Position numbers and translations under genes: made by a program. Shown here piece after piece: positions 50,520 through 60,243 of a DNA stretch of 64,000 nt (its first letter is position 1; the number at the start of each line of letters is the position of its first letter). This stretch comes from Cyclobacteriaceae bacterium (lineage in GTDB: Bacteria; Bacteroidota; Bacteroidia; Cytophagales; Cyclobacteriaceae), in contig JAGQYI010000010.1 in assembly GCA_020436165.1 (NCBI GenBank), forward strand, positions 169,968 to 233,967. The letters are read 5' to 3'. The notes under the pieces were generated by a model that saw only the letters and a program-made list of their open reading frames with translations, was not told where the DNA came from and made no database searches.

Positions 50520-52364
50520 ATGGAAACGACTGCTGTAAAACAGGTTGATAAAGTTGTAATAAAATTTGCCGGTGACTCGGGAGATGGAATGCAACTTACC
50601 GGTACACAGTTTACCGGAACATCAGCCTTGCTTGGTAACGATATTGCCACGTTCCCTGATTATCCTGCCGAGATACGTGCCCCACAAGGTACCGTGGCGG
50701 GGGTGTCGGGTTTTCAAGTACATATTGGCCATGCGCACGTGTATACACCTGGCGATAGCCCCGATGTATTGGTAGCCATGAATGCGGCTGCCCTCAAGGC
50801 AAACATTAATGACGTAGCCAAGGGTAAGACCATCATTTTAGATACGGATAATTTTAAGCGTAAAGACTGGGAGAAAGCCGGTTTTAAAGAAGATCCTCTT
50901 GCAAGTGGAATTTTAAGAGATTTCAATTTAGTAGAGGCTCCTATCACTTCGCTTACACGAACTGCTTTGGAAGGCTTAGGCCTGGATAACAAAAGCATGG
51001 TGCGAAGCAAAAACATGTTTGCCCTGGGTATGGTGTACTGGATGTTTAGCCGTCCGTTGGATTATACAGAGCGCTTTCTAAGTGAGAAGTTCTCCAAAAA
51101 GCCTGAAATATACGAAGGTAACGTTCGTGCGCTAAAAGCCGGCTACAACTATGCCGATACCATAGAGGCGCTTTCATCAGCAGCAACCATACTTCCTGCA
51201 GATATGGAGCCCGGTTTGTATAAAAACGTAATGGGCAACGAAGCCACAGCCTGGGGTTTTCTTGCAGCAGCAGAAAAAGCAGGTAAAGAGCTTTTCCTTG
51301 GTTCATATCCTATTACTCCGGCTTCTGACATTTTGCATGAGCTGGCTAAACACAAACATTTTGGAGCTAAAGCATTTCAGGCAGAAGACGAGATAGCAGG
51401 TATTACCTCTGCGATTGGTGCTTCTTTCGCAGGCGACTTAGCGATTACAACTACTTCAGGGCCCGGCCTTGCATTGAAAGGAGAGGCTCTTGGTTTGGCT
51501 GTAATGACGGAATTGCCTTTGGTAGTGGTAGATGTTCAAAGAGGGGGGCCTTCAACTGGTTTGCCAACAAAAACCGAACAGTCTGATTTGATGCAGGCTC
51601 TTTATGGTAGAAATGGCGAAAGCCCGGTGGTAGTGGTTGCGGCCAAGTCTCCGGCCGATTGCTTTACCATGGCATATCGAGCGTCTAAAATCGCTTTGGA
51701 GCATATTACGCCTGTTGTGTTGCTTACCGATGGCTATGTTGCCAATGGATCGCAACCCTGGAAAATCCAGAAAACAGTAGATATGGACGACATCAAACCT
51801 CATATTGTAGATCCTACCATGCTTAACTGGAAGCCATATGAACGTGATTCAGCCTCACTGGCTCGCTATTGGGCGTATCCTGGAATGGCCGGCTATGAGC
51901 ACAGAGTGGGTGGTCTTGAAAAAGATGAGTTAACAGGCGATGTTTCTTACGTACCTGAAAACCATGAAAAGATGGTGCAGATAAGGGAAGAAAAAGTGCA
52001 GCGTGTAGCGGACTATATCCCTGATCTGGAAGTGGATGGAGCCCAGGAAGGCGATTTACTGGTAATAGGATGGGGAGGAACCTATGGTTCGTTACTTACC
52101 TCAATCAATCAGTGTACTAGCCATGACAAAAAAGTTGGTCTGGCTCATTTCAATTACATTAAGCCACTTCCTAAAAACACGGCTGAGGTCTTCAGGAAAT
52201 TTAAAAAGCTTATGGTATGCGAATTGAACAATGGTCAATTTGTAAGATACCTGAGAGCCGAACTTCCTGAATTTGAATATCTGCAATTTAATAAAGTGCA
52301 GGGTCTGCCATTTAGAGTAGTAGAATTGACTCATGCAATCAATAAAGTATTATTTGAGAAATAG
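50520..52364 (+). CDS. korA: 2-oxoacid:ferredoxin oxidoreductase, alpha subunit (gamma-alpha fusion)
   Basis: The 614 residues fuse the gamma domain (N-terminal; KFAGDSGDGMQLTGTQFTG, PDYPAEIRAPQGT) with the pyrimidine-binding alpha domain (ITTTSGPGLALKGEALGLAV, YPITPASDILHEL). This is the two-subunit KorAB type of Bacteroidota, which oxidises 2-oxoglutarate to succinyl-CoA and reduces ferredoxin. The next gene, korB, starts 2 bases after the stop. A 2-oxoacid other than 2-oxoglutarate cannot be excluded. Confidence 0.92.
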   Translation: METTAVKQVDKVVIKFAGDSGDGMQLTGTQFTGTSALLGNDIATFPDYPAEIRAPQGTVAGVSGFQVHIGHAHVYTPGDSPDVLVAMNAAALKANINDVAKGKTIILDTDNFKRKDWEKAGFKEDPLASGILRDFNLVEAPITSLTRTALEGLGLDNKSMVRSKNMFALGMVYWMFSRPLDYTERFLSEKFSKKPEIYEGNVRALKAGYNYADTIEALSSAATILPADMEPGLYKNVMGNEATAWGFLAAAEKAGKELFLGSYPITPASDILHELAKHKHFGAKAFQAEDEIAGITSAIGASFAGDLAITTTSGPGLALKGEALGLAVMTELPLVVVDVQRGGPSTGLPTKTEQSDLMQALYGRNGESPVVVVAAKSPADCFTMAYRASKIALEHITPVVLLTDGYVANGSQPWKIQKTVDMDDIKPHIVDPTMLNWKPYERDSASLARYWAYPGMAGYEHRVGGLEKDELTGDVSYVPENHEKMVQIREEKVQRVADYIPDLEVDGAQEGDLLVIGWGGTYGSLLTSINQCTSHDKKVGLAHFNYIKPLPKNTAEVFRKFKKLMVCELNNGQFVRYLRAELPEFEYLQFNKVQGLPFRVVELTHAINKVLFEK

Positions 52365-52366
52365 TT

Positions 52367-53377
52367 ATGTCAGTAGAAACATTAGAATATACGCCTAAAG
52401 ATTTCTCCAGTGACCAGGAGGTAAAATGGTGCCCGGGTTGTGGTGATTACGCTATTTTAAAAGCGGTACAAAAGGCGATGCCTGAAATAGGTAAGAAAAA
52501 AGAAGACATTGTGTTCGTGTCCGGTATCGGATGCTCGTCACGTTTTCCTTATTATATGAACACGTTCGGTTTCCATAGTATTCATGGTCGTGCCCCGGCA
52601 CTGGCTACCGGTGTTAAACTGGCCAACCCGAACCTAAGCGTATGGCAAATAACCGGTGACGGTGATGCACTGGCCATTGGTGGGAACCATTTTATCCACC
52701 TAATCCGCAGAAACGTGGATATTAACGTGTTGTTGTTCAACAACCGAATTTACGGGCTCACCAAAGGACAATTCTCACCTACAACTAATTTGGGTCAGAA
52801 AACCAAGTCGTCACCTCAGGGAACTATCGATAACCCGTTTAATCCCGGTGAGCTGGTAATTGGCGCCAATGGTAAATTCTTTGCCAGGGCAACAGATACC
52901 AATCTTAAACAGATGACGGATATCTTCATTGAAGCGGAAAAGCATAAAGGAGCCTCCATTGTTGAAATTATGCAGAACTGCGTAATCTTCAACCATCATA
53001 TTTATTCCAACTATACGGATAAAGAGGTTAAAGAGGACAATATACTTCAGGTTGAACATGGCAAACCCATGATCTTCGGTAAGGAGTCCAACAAGGGGTT
53101 AGTACTCAATGGATTTAAATTACAAGTTGTTACTCTTGGTGAAAACGGCATTACCGAAAAAGATATTCTGGTACACGATGCACATGAAGAAGACTCTACG
53201 CTACATAACATGTTGGCCAAATTGCCTATGCCAATTGTAACAGGGGTTATTCGGTCTGTGAAAGACGACACCTTTGAACAACGCATGAAAATGCAGGTGG
53301 AAGAAGTGGCGAAAAAATCGCCTTACAAATCAGTGGATGATTTGTTGGTAAGTGGTGAAACCTGGGAAATAAAATAG
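52367..53377 (+). CDS. korB: 2-oxoacid:ferredoxin oxidoreductase, beta subunit
   Basis: The TPP-binding subunit (336 residues) with WCPGCGDYAILKAVQ and a GDGDALAIGGNHFIHL motif. Cys of CPGCG, GIGCSS and QNCVIF match the single 4Fe-4S cluster ligands of the family. It closes the KorAB pair and lies 3 bases before nuoA, so it shares a transcript with the complex I genes. Confidence 0.93.
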   Translation: MSVETLEYTPKDFSSDQEVKWCPGCGDYAILKAVQKAMPEIGKKKEDIVFVSGIGCSSRFPYYMNTFGFHSIHGRAPALATGVKLANPNLSVWQITGDGDALAIGGNHFIHLIRRNVDINVLLFNNRIYGLTKGQFSPTTNLGQKTKSSPQGTIDNPFNPGELVIGANGKFFARATDTNLKQMTDIFIEAEKHKGASIVEIMQNCVIFNHHIYSNYTDKEVKEDNILQVEHGKPMIFGKESNKGLVLNGFKLQVVTLGENGITEKDILVHDAHEEDSTLHNMLAKLPMPIVTGVIRSVKDDTFEQRMKMQVEEVAKKSPYKSVDDLLVSGETWEIK

Positions 53378-53380
53378 ATC

Positions 53381-53731
53381 ATGGGAAACGAAGGAATCAT
53401 ATTATTCACTATTCTGGGTCTTGTTCTGGTAGGAGGGGCATTCATCCTTTCCTATTTGATTTCACCCAAGGTGCCTCAAAAACTTAAGGAAGAAACCTAC
53501 GAGTGCGGTATTGAAACACAAGGTTCTTCCTGGATTCAATTCAAAGTGGGCTACTATCTGTTTGCTATTTTGTTTCTCATCTTCGATGTGGAAACACTTT
53601 TTATCGTGCCTTGGGCAGTGGTTATGAAGGAAATAGGCATGGTAGCCTTTATTGAAATACTAATCTTCTTTTTCATACTAGGGCTTGGGCTTGTGTATGC
53701 ATGGAAAAAACACGCATTGAAATGGGAATAG
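53381..53731 (+). CDS. nuoA: NADH-quinone oxidoreductase subunit A
   Basis: A three-helix membrane subunit of complex I, 116 residues. The conserved segment [20 protein letters not shown] and the following [17 protein letters not shown] motif are diagnostic. First nuo gene, 3 bases after korB. Confidence 0.94.
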   Translation: MGNEGIILFTILGLVLVGGAFILSYLISPKVPQKLKEETYECGIETQGSSWIQFKVGYYLFAILFLIFDVETLFIVPWAVVMKEIGMVAFIEILIFFFILGLGLVYAWKKHALKWE

Positions 53732-54297
53732 AAATAGATGAAATAAAAAACCCACCCAATATTCCGGAGGATTTCCCCGGTAAGGTAATTCCTGCCGGCA
53801 ACGGAGCCAATATTGTGGTAACATCGTTTGATAAGATCGTTAACTGGTCGAGATCCAATTCGCTGTGGCCGTTAACATTTGGTACAAGTTGCTGCGCCAT
53901 CGAAATGATGCAAACAGGCGCTTCGCGCCACGACTGGTCACGCTTTGGATTTGAAGTAGCCCGAGCTACACCACGCCAGGCCGACATGATCGTAATTGCA
54001 GGAACAATTGTTAACAAAATGGCGCCTGTGCTCAGACGCTTGTACGAACAAATTGCCGACCCTAAATACGTAGTTGCTATGGGAGCATGTGCTATTTCGG
54101 GTGGGCCATTTTTTTATAATACCTACTCAGTGGTAAAAGGAGCTGATCACGTAATACCTGTGGATGTGTACGTGCCCGGCTGCCCTCCACGACCTGAAGC
54201 CTTATTGCATGGAATCATGCAGCTTCAGAATAAAATAAAATCAACTTCCATGAAGGATCGAAAACCTAGCTTAGAGGATTTCGACAAAGGTTTATAA
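53701..54297 (+). CDS. nuoB: NADH-quinone oxidoreductase subunit B
   Basis: The peripheral subunit carrying the N2 4Fe-4S cluster, 198 residues. The tandem Cys are in [12 protein letters not shown], with further Cys in MGACAISGG and [11 protein letters not shown]. The ATG at 53701 overlaps nuoA by 31 bases; ATG 53722 ([10 protein letters not shown]) would overlap by 10 and is an equally plausible start. Confidence 0.93.
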   Translation: MEKTRIEMGIEIDEIKNPPNIPEDFPGKVIPAGNGANIVVTSFDKIVNWSRSNSLWPLTFGTSCCAIEMMQTGASRHDWSRFGFEVARATPRQADMIVIAGTIVNKMAPVLRRLYEQIADPKYVVAMGACAISGGPFFYNTYSVVKGADHVIPVDVYVPGCPPRPEALLHGIMQLQNKIKSTSMKDRKPSLEDFDKGL

Positions 54298-54300
54298 GTT

Positions 54301-54771
54301 ATGGACAACGAGAGCTTAAAAGCCAAAATTGCTCAATGGGTACCAGACGCGGAATTTGAAGAAACAGGAACATCCAAAGCTCAACTTCTAAATGCAATTA
54401 TCACTCCCGATAAGCTTCTTGAGGTAGCTGAAAAGCTTCGAAACGAGGACGGCATGAAGTATGACTTTATGTATTGCCTGACCTGCGTTGACTTTCCCGA
54501 GCATTTTATGATGGTCTATCACCTGCGTTCCTCCGAAACCTGGAACGAACTGGTGCTAAAAGTAAAAATTGAAGACAAGGAAAAGCCTGAAGTAGAAACG
54601 CTTTGCCACATTTGGCGCACAGCCGAATACCATGAACGCGAAGTGTACGACCTGTTTGGTGTAGTCTTCAAAAACCACCCCGACTTGCGCAGAATATTGC
54701 TGGACGAAGAGTGGGAAGGATACCCTCTACGAAAAGATTATGCGGACCCTGTAAACATGATATCGCTATGA
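54301..54771 (+). CDS. nuoC: NADH-quinone oxidoreductase subunit C
   Basis: The 156-residue 30-kDa subunit of the hydrophilic arm, with HIWRTAEYHEREVYDLFGV and FKNHPDLRRILLDEEWEGY as the signature. It is separate from nuoD here (fused in E. coli); the nuoD ATG overlaps its stop as ATGA. Confidence 0.92.
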   Translation: MDNESLKAKIAQWVPDAEFEETGTSKAQLLNAIITPDKLLEVAEKLRNEDGMKYDFMYCLTCVDFPEHFMMVYHLRSSETWNELVLKVKIEDKEKPEVETLCHIWRTAEYHEREVYDLFGVVFKNHPDLRRILLDEEWEGYPLRKDYADPVNMISL

Positions 54772-55895
54772 TAGAGGAGGTAGAAACCAAAGATGCAATA
54801 AAAACCCAGGAGTACTTTGTAAACATGGGTCCTCAGCACCCCTCTACACACGGTGTGTTGCGGTTAATGCTGGAGCTGGATGGTGAGATCATCAAAAAAG
54901 TAACGCCACATATTGGGTATATCCACCGCTCTATTGAAAAAATGAGCGAGAAGGATTCCTATCGTCAGATCGTTCACTTGACCGACAGGATGGATTACCT
55001 GAGCAACCACATGAACAACGAAGCTGTTTGCCTGTTGGTTGAAAATGCGCTGGAAGTGGAGGTAAGCGACCGTGTGAAGGTAATTCGCACGATTATGTCT
55101 GAGCTCACCCGTTTGTCATCGCACCAATTGTGGTGGGGCGTAATGGGCATGGACCTTGGGGCCCTGACCACCTTCCTGTATGCGTTCCGCGACAGGGAAA
55201 TGATCAACGATATTTTTGAGGAAACCTGTGGTGCTCGATTGACTGTGAACTACAATGTTCCCGGTGGGGTAATGTTCGATATTCATCCGAACTTTCAGCA
55301 ACGGGTAAAGGACTTTATAAAGAGCTTCAAAACCAAGCTGCCTGAATACGATGACCTGCTTTCCAACAACGTGATTTTCCGTCAAAGAACAGAAGGAGTA
55401 GGAATTCTTTCAAAAGAAGATGCCATTTCGTATGGAGTTACAGGCCCAACAGGCCGTGCCTCCGGTTTCTCGAACGATACCCGCAAGCACAAGCCTTACA
55501 GCGCTTATGACCGCGTTGAGTTCAAGGAAATTTTGATGGACAAAGGAGACACGTTCTCACGGTACAAAGCGCGCATTCTTGAAATGTGGGAGTCGGTTTC
55601 CATAATTGAACAGCTCATCGACAATATTCCTGAAGGAGATATCCAGGAACCATCCGTTAAGCAGGTAATCAAGTTGCCTAAAGGCGAGTTCTACCAAAGC
55701 GTGGAAACGGCCCGTGGCGAGCTTGGAGTTTATGTAGTAAGCGATGGGCAAAAAAGTCCTTACCGGCTAAAATTCCGTTCACCCGGATTCTCCAATTTGT
55801 TTGTGTTGGATCATATGGTACGCGGCTATAAAATAGCCGATCTGGTGGCGATGATGTCCACTATCGACCTTGTGATTCCTGATATTGATCGTTAA
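54768..55895 (+). CDS. nuoD: NADH-quinone oxidoreductase subunit D
   Basis: The 49-kDa quinone-site subunit, 375 residues, with NMGPQHPSTHGVLRLMLELD, SHQLWWG and RYKARILEMWES. I chose ATG 54768 (MIEEVETKDA) over an upstream in-frame ATG because it overlaps the nuoC stop by four bases. The next gene after 12 bp is nuoH: nuoE, nuoF and nuoG are missing at their usual place. Confidence 0.93.
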   Translation: MIEEVETKDAIKTQEYFVNMGPQHPSTHGVLRLMLELDGEIIKKVTPHIGYIHRSIEKMSEKDSYRQIVHLTDRMDYLSNHMNNEAVCLLVENALEVEVSDRVKVIRTIMSELTRLSSHQLWWGVMGMDLGALTTFLYAFRDREMINDIFEETCGARLTVNYNVPGGVMFDIHPNFQQRVKDFIKSFKTKLPEYDDLLSNNVIFRQRTEGVGILSKEDAISYGVTGPTGRASGFSNDTRKHKPYSAYDRVEFKEILMDKGDTFSRYKARILEMWESVSIIEQLIDNIPEGDIQEPSVKQVIKLPKGEFYQSVETARGELGVYVVSDGQKSPYRLKFRSPGFSNLFVLDHMVRGYKIADLVAMMSTIDLVIPDIDR

Positions 55896-55907
55896 TGCAT
55901 AGTAGTC

Positions 55908-56993
55908 ATGAAAGAACCATTAGATCTAACGCCTTTAACCCAAAGCATTCACGATTACCTTTTGTCATATCTTTCACCGTTTTGGACAACCACGGTGGAA
56001 TGGGTGATTATTGGAGTCTTGCTTATTGCTTTTGTAGCCCTTTCGGTGATGGGGCTTGTGTACATAGAACGTAAGGTAGCTGCTTTCTTCCAGTTACGAT
56101 TGGGCCCTAACCGGGTAGGTAAATGGGGTTTGCTTCAAACCCTGGCTGACTTCCTTAAGCTGTTGATGAAGGAGCACATTACCTCTAAGAATGCGGATAA
56201 ATTCCTTTTTAACCTGGCGCCTTTTATTATTGTAATTGCCTCTTTCCTGGCTATTGGAGCTATTCCATTTGCCCTGGGCTTGCAGGCCATGGACATTAAT
56301 ATAGGTCTGTTTTATATCACAGCCGCTTCATCTATTGGTGTGCTGGGTATATTAATCGGAGGCTGGGCCGGCAACAATAAATATTCATTGATCGGTGCCC
56401 TGCGAAGCGGTGCCCAGGTAGTGAGCTACGAAATATCGGCTGTACTATCGTTGCTAACCATAGTAGTGCTTTCCGGCAGCTTGCAGCTTTCCACCATTAT
56501 CGAAAGCCAAAGCGATGGCTGGTGGATATTCAAAGGGCATTTACCTGTCTTTATTGCTTTTATTATGTTCCTTATTGCCGGAACGGCAGAGACCAACCGG
56601 GGCCCTTTTGACCTGGCTGAAGCAGAGTCGGAATTAACTGCCGGTTTCCACACAGAATATTCAGGGATCAAATTTGCCATGTTCTTCCTGGCTGAATATG
56701 TTAACCTTTTTATTATAGCTGCCGTAGGAGCTACCGTTTTTCTGGGTGGCTGGATGCCTTTCCATATCGGCAATTGGGCTGCTTTTAATGAAGTGATGAA
56801 CTACATTCCGCCTGTTATCTGGTTCTTCTTTAAAGTGGGGTTTGTAATTGGCCTGATTATGTGGTTTAAATGGACATTCCCCCGCCTACGAATTGACCAG
56901 TTGCTGGTATTGGAATGGAAATATTTGCTTCCTATAAACTTAGTAAACCTGATAGTAGTGGCATTTATAGCTATGATGGGTTGGTATTTTTAA
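55908..56993 (+). CDS. nuoH: NADH-quinone oxidoreductase subunit H
   Basis: A membrane subunit next to the quinone chamber, 361 residues, with about eight transmembrane helices. Landmarks are [40 protein letters not shown] and [17 protein letters not shown]. It couples the peripheral arm to the proton-pumping subunits. Confidence 0.95.
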   Translation: MKEPLDLTPLTQSIHDYLLSYLSPFWTTTVEWVIIGVLLIAFVALSVMGLVYIERKVAAFFQLRLGPNRVGKWGLLQTLADFLKLLMKEHITSKNADKFLFNLAPFIIVIASFLAIGAIPFALGLQAMDINIGLFYITAASSIGVLGILIGGWAGNNKYSLIGALRSGAQVVSYEISAVLSLLTIVVLSGSLQLSTIIESQSDGWWIFKGHLPVFIAFIMFLIAGTAETNRGPFDLAEAESELTAGFHTEYSGIKFAMFFLAEYVNLFIIAAVGATVFLGGWMPFHIGNWAAFNEVMNYIPPVIWFFFKVGFVIGLIMWFKWTFPRLRIDQLLVLEWKYLLPINLVNLIVVAFIAMMGWYF

Positions 56994-57002
56994 TTGAGAA
57001 TT

Positions 57003-57488
57003 ATGAATGCAATAACATCCTACTTTAAAGATATTTTTCATGCGATAAAAACCCTGCTCACAGGTATGCGGGTTACAGGGTATTATTTTTCGCATGCGCG
57101 AAAAGAGATCATCACACAGCAGTATCCTGAAAACAGGGACACACTTAAAATGTTCGATCGGTTCAGGGGTATCGTTACCCTGACGCACGATGAAAATAAC
57201 GAACATGCCTGTACAGGTTGTTCTGCATGTGAGATTGCTTGTCCTAATGGTACTATTGAGATCATTTCGGATAGAGAGGAAGATCCTGAAACGGGTAAGA
57301 AGAAAAAGATAATTGATAAGTTCATTTATCACTACTCTATGTGCACACTGTGCAACCTTTGTATTATCTCTTGTCCTACCGATGCGATCAAAATGGACCC
57401 ATCGTTTGAGTACGCAACCTTCGACCGCAAGGACTTGACCATGATTTTGAACAAACCCGGATCGAAGATCCGCAAAGACGTGAAATAG
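57003..57488 (+). CDS. nuoI: NADH-quinone oxidoreductase subunit I
   Basis: A 161-residue subunit carrying two 4Fe-4S clusters (N6a/N6b): CTGCSACEIACPNG and CTLCNLCIISCPTDA. With nuoE-G missing, this subunit is the likely entry point for electrons from reduced ferredoxin (inference). ATG 57003 is preferred to the TTG at 56994, which abuts the nuoH stop. Confidence 0.93.
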   Translation: MNAITSYFKDIFHAIKTLLTGMRVTGYYFSHARKEIITQQYPENRDTLKMFDRFRGIVTLTHDENNEHACTGCSACEIACPNGTIEIISDREEDPETGKKKKIIDKFIYHYSMCTLCNLCIISCPTDAIKMDPSFEYATFDRKDLTMILNKPGSKIRKDVK

Positions 57489-57490
57489 GA

Positions 57491-57997
57491 ATGGAAAGAC
57501 TTATTTTTTACATCCTCGCACTAACCATCATACTGTTTTCAGTAATGACGGTTACAAGCAGGAATATCCTGAGGGCAGCCATTTATCTGCTGTTTGTGCT
57601 GTTGGCTACAGCCGGTATTTACTTCCTGCTTAATTATAACTTCCTGGCAGCTGTTCAGCTTACGGTGTATTCAGGTGGTGTGGTGGTACTCATCGTATTT
57701 GCTGTATTGCTTACTGCCAAAATAGATCACAAGCTGGAACCCGTAAACAAGGTTAAATCTGCACTTACGGCTTTGCTGGCGATTATCGGATTGGGAGCAA
57801 TCCTTTGGGCGGTTTTCGGATACAATTTCACTGGCAATGGAATGGCCGAAGGCGCATACGATGTAAAGGCCATTGGTTCATCACTATTGAGCTATGGACA
57901 ATACGGCTACGTGCTTCCTTTTGAAGTGATAAGTATTTTGTTGTTGGCCGCCATGGTTGGTGCCATTATGATAGCTAAACGATACAAAAATGATTGA
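57491..57997 (+). CDS. nuoJ: NADH-quinone oxidoreductase subunit J
   Basis: A 168-residue membrane subunit with five predicted helices. The motif NYNFLAAVQLTVYSGGVVVL with the pi-bulge helix is typical. It starts 2 bases after nuoI and overlaps nuoK by 8 bases. Confidence 0.93.
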   Translation: MERLIFYILALTIILFSVMTVTSRNILRAAIYLLFVLLATAGIYFLLNYNFLAAVQLTVYSGGVVVLIVFAVLLTAKIDHKLEPVNKVKSALTALLAIIGLGAILWAVFGYNFTGNGMAEGAYDVKAIGSSLLSYGQYGYVLPFEVISILLLAAMVGAIMIAKRYKND

Positions 57998-58307
57998 AGG
58001 AATAGGAGTTACTGATTTTATAGTGGTGGCAACCATCATGTTTTTTGTGGGGGTTTACGGGTTTATTGTTCGCAAAAACCTGATCACCATCCTGATGTCG
58101 GTTGAGCTCATACTCAACTCGGTGAACATCAATTTTGTGGCGTTTAACAAATACCTCTATCCTGATCTGCTGCAAGGCTACATGATCAGCCTGTTTGTAA
58201 TAGGTATTGCGGCAGCCGAAGCAGCTGTGGCTATCGCCATTATATTAAATGTGTATAGAAAACTACAAGGCATTGACGTGGAACATGTCGATACCATGAA
58301 ATATTAG
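57990..58307 (+). CDS. nuoK: NADH-quinone oxidoreductase subunit K
   Basis: A 105-residue three-helix subunit. MSVELILNSVNINFVAF holds the conserved Glu of helix 2, and AAAEAAVAIAIILNVYR that of helix 3. Together with nuoJ it forms part of the proton path near the quinone site. Confidence 0.94.
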   Translation: MIEGIGVTDFIVVATIMFFVGVYGFIVRKNLITILMSVELILNSVNINFVAFNKYLYPDLLQGYMISLFVIGIAAAEAAVAIAIILNVYRKLQGIDVEHVDTMKY

Positions 58308-58311
58308 AGTT

Positions 58312-60237
58312 ATGCAGACCAATTTTTCATATACAATTTGGATTCCACTGGTATTGCTTGCTTCCTTTTTGGTGGTAGGTCTATTTGGAGATAAATTGAG
58401 ACCACGCCTATCCGGCCTTATCTCAACAGTGGTTATTTTATTTGGAGCGGTGCTTTCGTATTGGACTGCCTTCCAGTATTTCTTAGTAAATGGTAAAGCA
58501 GACGGTGTGTATCAAACCATTGTAGCAGCCGACTATGAATGGCTCCGGTTTTACGATACACTTGCCATAAAAATGGGTGTGCTTCTTGACCCCATTTCCA
58601 TTATGATGCTGGTAGTAGTAACTACCATTTCCTCAATGGTGCACATCTACAGCTTTGGCTATATGAAAGGGGAGAAAGGCTTCGAACGTTTCTATGCTTT
58701 TCTTTCACTCTTTAGCTTTTCAATGATCGGGTTGGTAATAGCCACCAATTTGTTTCAGATGTACATTTTCTGGGAGCTGGTGGGCGTTTCGTCCTTCTTG
58801 TTGATTGGTTTCTATTACGAAAAGCCTTCGGCTGTGGCGGCATCTAAAAAAGCCTTTATTGTTACGCGCTTTGCAGACTTTGGCTTTTTAGTGGGTATTT
58901 TATTGCTGTCTTACTTCACCAAAACATTCGATTTTCAGGAGCTGATGCAACCTGATAACGCGGCAATAGCCGAGATGGCCGGCCTGTCATTTATGGGCAT
59001 GTCGGTACTTACATTGGCACTGGTGCTCATTTTTATGGGTGGTGCCGGTAAATCGGCCATGTTCCCGTTACACATCTGGTTACCTGATGCCATGGAAGGT
59101 CCAACACCTGTTTCAGCGTTGATTCACGCTGCCACTATGGTAGTAGCGGGTGTGTATTTGGTGGCTCGCCTGTTTGGGCTGTATGCCTTGCATGCTCCTG
59201 ATGCTTTGTCCGTAGTAGCAGCCGTGGGAGCTTTTACCTCGCTCTTTGCAGCGGTTATTGCGCTTACGCAAACAGACATCAAACGTGTGCTGGCATTCTC
59301 CACCATGTCGCAGATAGGTTACATGATGCTGGCGCTGGGGGTTTCTAGATACGGAGGCACGGAAGGTCTGGGTTATACGGCTTCCATGTTCCACTTGTTC
59401 ACGCACGCCATGTTCAAGGGCTTGCTCTTTTTGGGTGCAGGTGCCATCATTCATGCGGTGCATAGCAACGAAATGACCGATATGGGTGGTTTGAGGAAAT
59501 ACCTGCCTATAACGCATGTTACCTTCTTGATTGCGGCTCTGGCAATATCCGGAATACCACCTTTTTCTGGTTTCTTTAGTAAGGATATTATTCTTTCGGC
59601 TGCCTATGAACATCACCCTGTGTATTTCTGGACAGGATGGGCAGTGGCCGGTTTAACCGCATTTTACATGTTCCGTCTGTACTTCAGTATTTTCTGGGGC
59701 GAAAACAGGGAGTATGAACACAAACCACACGAAGCACCTTTCTCTATGTCCTTCGCACTGATCTTTTTAGGTATAATGAGTGCCGTGGTTGGTTTTATTC
59801 CATTCAGCAAGTATGTGTCGTCCGACCTGATGCCCTATGAAACACATTTGCACATGAATGTGGCGGTTCTTTCGGTAGTTGTTGCCGTAATAGGTATTGT
59901 GGTGGCAGCAGTAATGTATATGAAACCAGGAGGTGCAGCTGATAAAGTAGTTAAAGCGGTGCCCGGTTTGTACAAGTTGAGCTTGCATAAATTTTACATA
60001 GATGAAATTTACCTTTTTGTTACACATAAGATCATCTTCAACTACATCTCACGTCCTATCGCATGGTTCGACCGCAATGTAGTGGACGGTTCCATGAATG
60101 GCATGGCCTGGGTAACCAATAAGGTTTCTAATAAGATAAAAGGTTTGCAATCGGGTCAGTTGCAGCAGTATGCTTTTGTTATGATAGCCGGCATGGTAGG
60201 GCTGGCATTGTTTGTACTTTACTGGGCTTCAAGATAG
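58312..60237 (+). CDS. nuoL: NADH-quinone oxidoreductase subunit L
   Basis: The distal antiporter-like proton pump, 641 residues and about 15-16 helices. Landmarks are FWELVGVSSFLLIGFYYEKP, GKSAMFPLHIWLPDAMEGPT and PVSALIHAATMVVAGVYLVA. The C-terminus contains the long lateral helix that holds M and N. Confidence 0.95.
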   Translation: MQTNFSYTIWIPLVLLASFLVVGLFGDKLRPRLSGLISTVVILFGAVLSYWTAFQYFLVNGKADGVYQTIVAADYEWLRFYDTLAIKMGVLLDPISIMMLVVVTTISSMVHIYSFGYMKGEKGFERFYAFLSLFSFSMIGLVIATNLFQMYIFWELVGVSSFLLIGFYYEKPSAVAASKKAFIVTRFADFGFLVGILLLSYFTKTFDFQELMQPDNAAIAEMAGLSFMGMSVLTLALVLIFMGGAGKSAMFPLHIWLPDAMEGPTPVSALIHAATMVVAGVYLVARLFGLYALHAPDALSVVAAVGAFTSLFAAVIALTQTDIKRVLAFSTMSQIGYMMLALGVSRYGGTEGLGYTASMFHLFTHAMFKGLLFLGAGAIIHAVHSNEMTDMGGLRKYLPITHVTFLIAALAISGIPPFSGFFSKDIILSAAYEHHPVYFWTGWAVAGLTAFYMFRLYFSIFWGENREYEHKPHEAPFSMSFALIFLGIMSAVVGFIPFSKYVSSDLMPYETHLHMNVAVLSVVVAVIGIVVAAVMYMKPGGAADKVVKAVPGLYKLSLHKFYIDEIYLFVTHKIIFNYISRPIAWFDRNVVDGSMNGMAWVTNKVSNKIKGLQSGQLQQYAFVMIAGMVGLALFVLYWASR

Positions 60238-60243
60238 AGAATA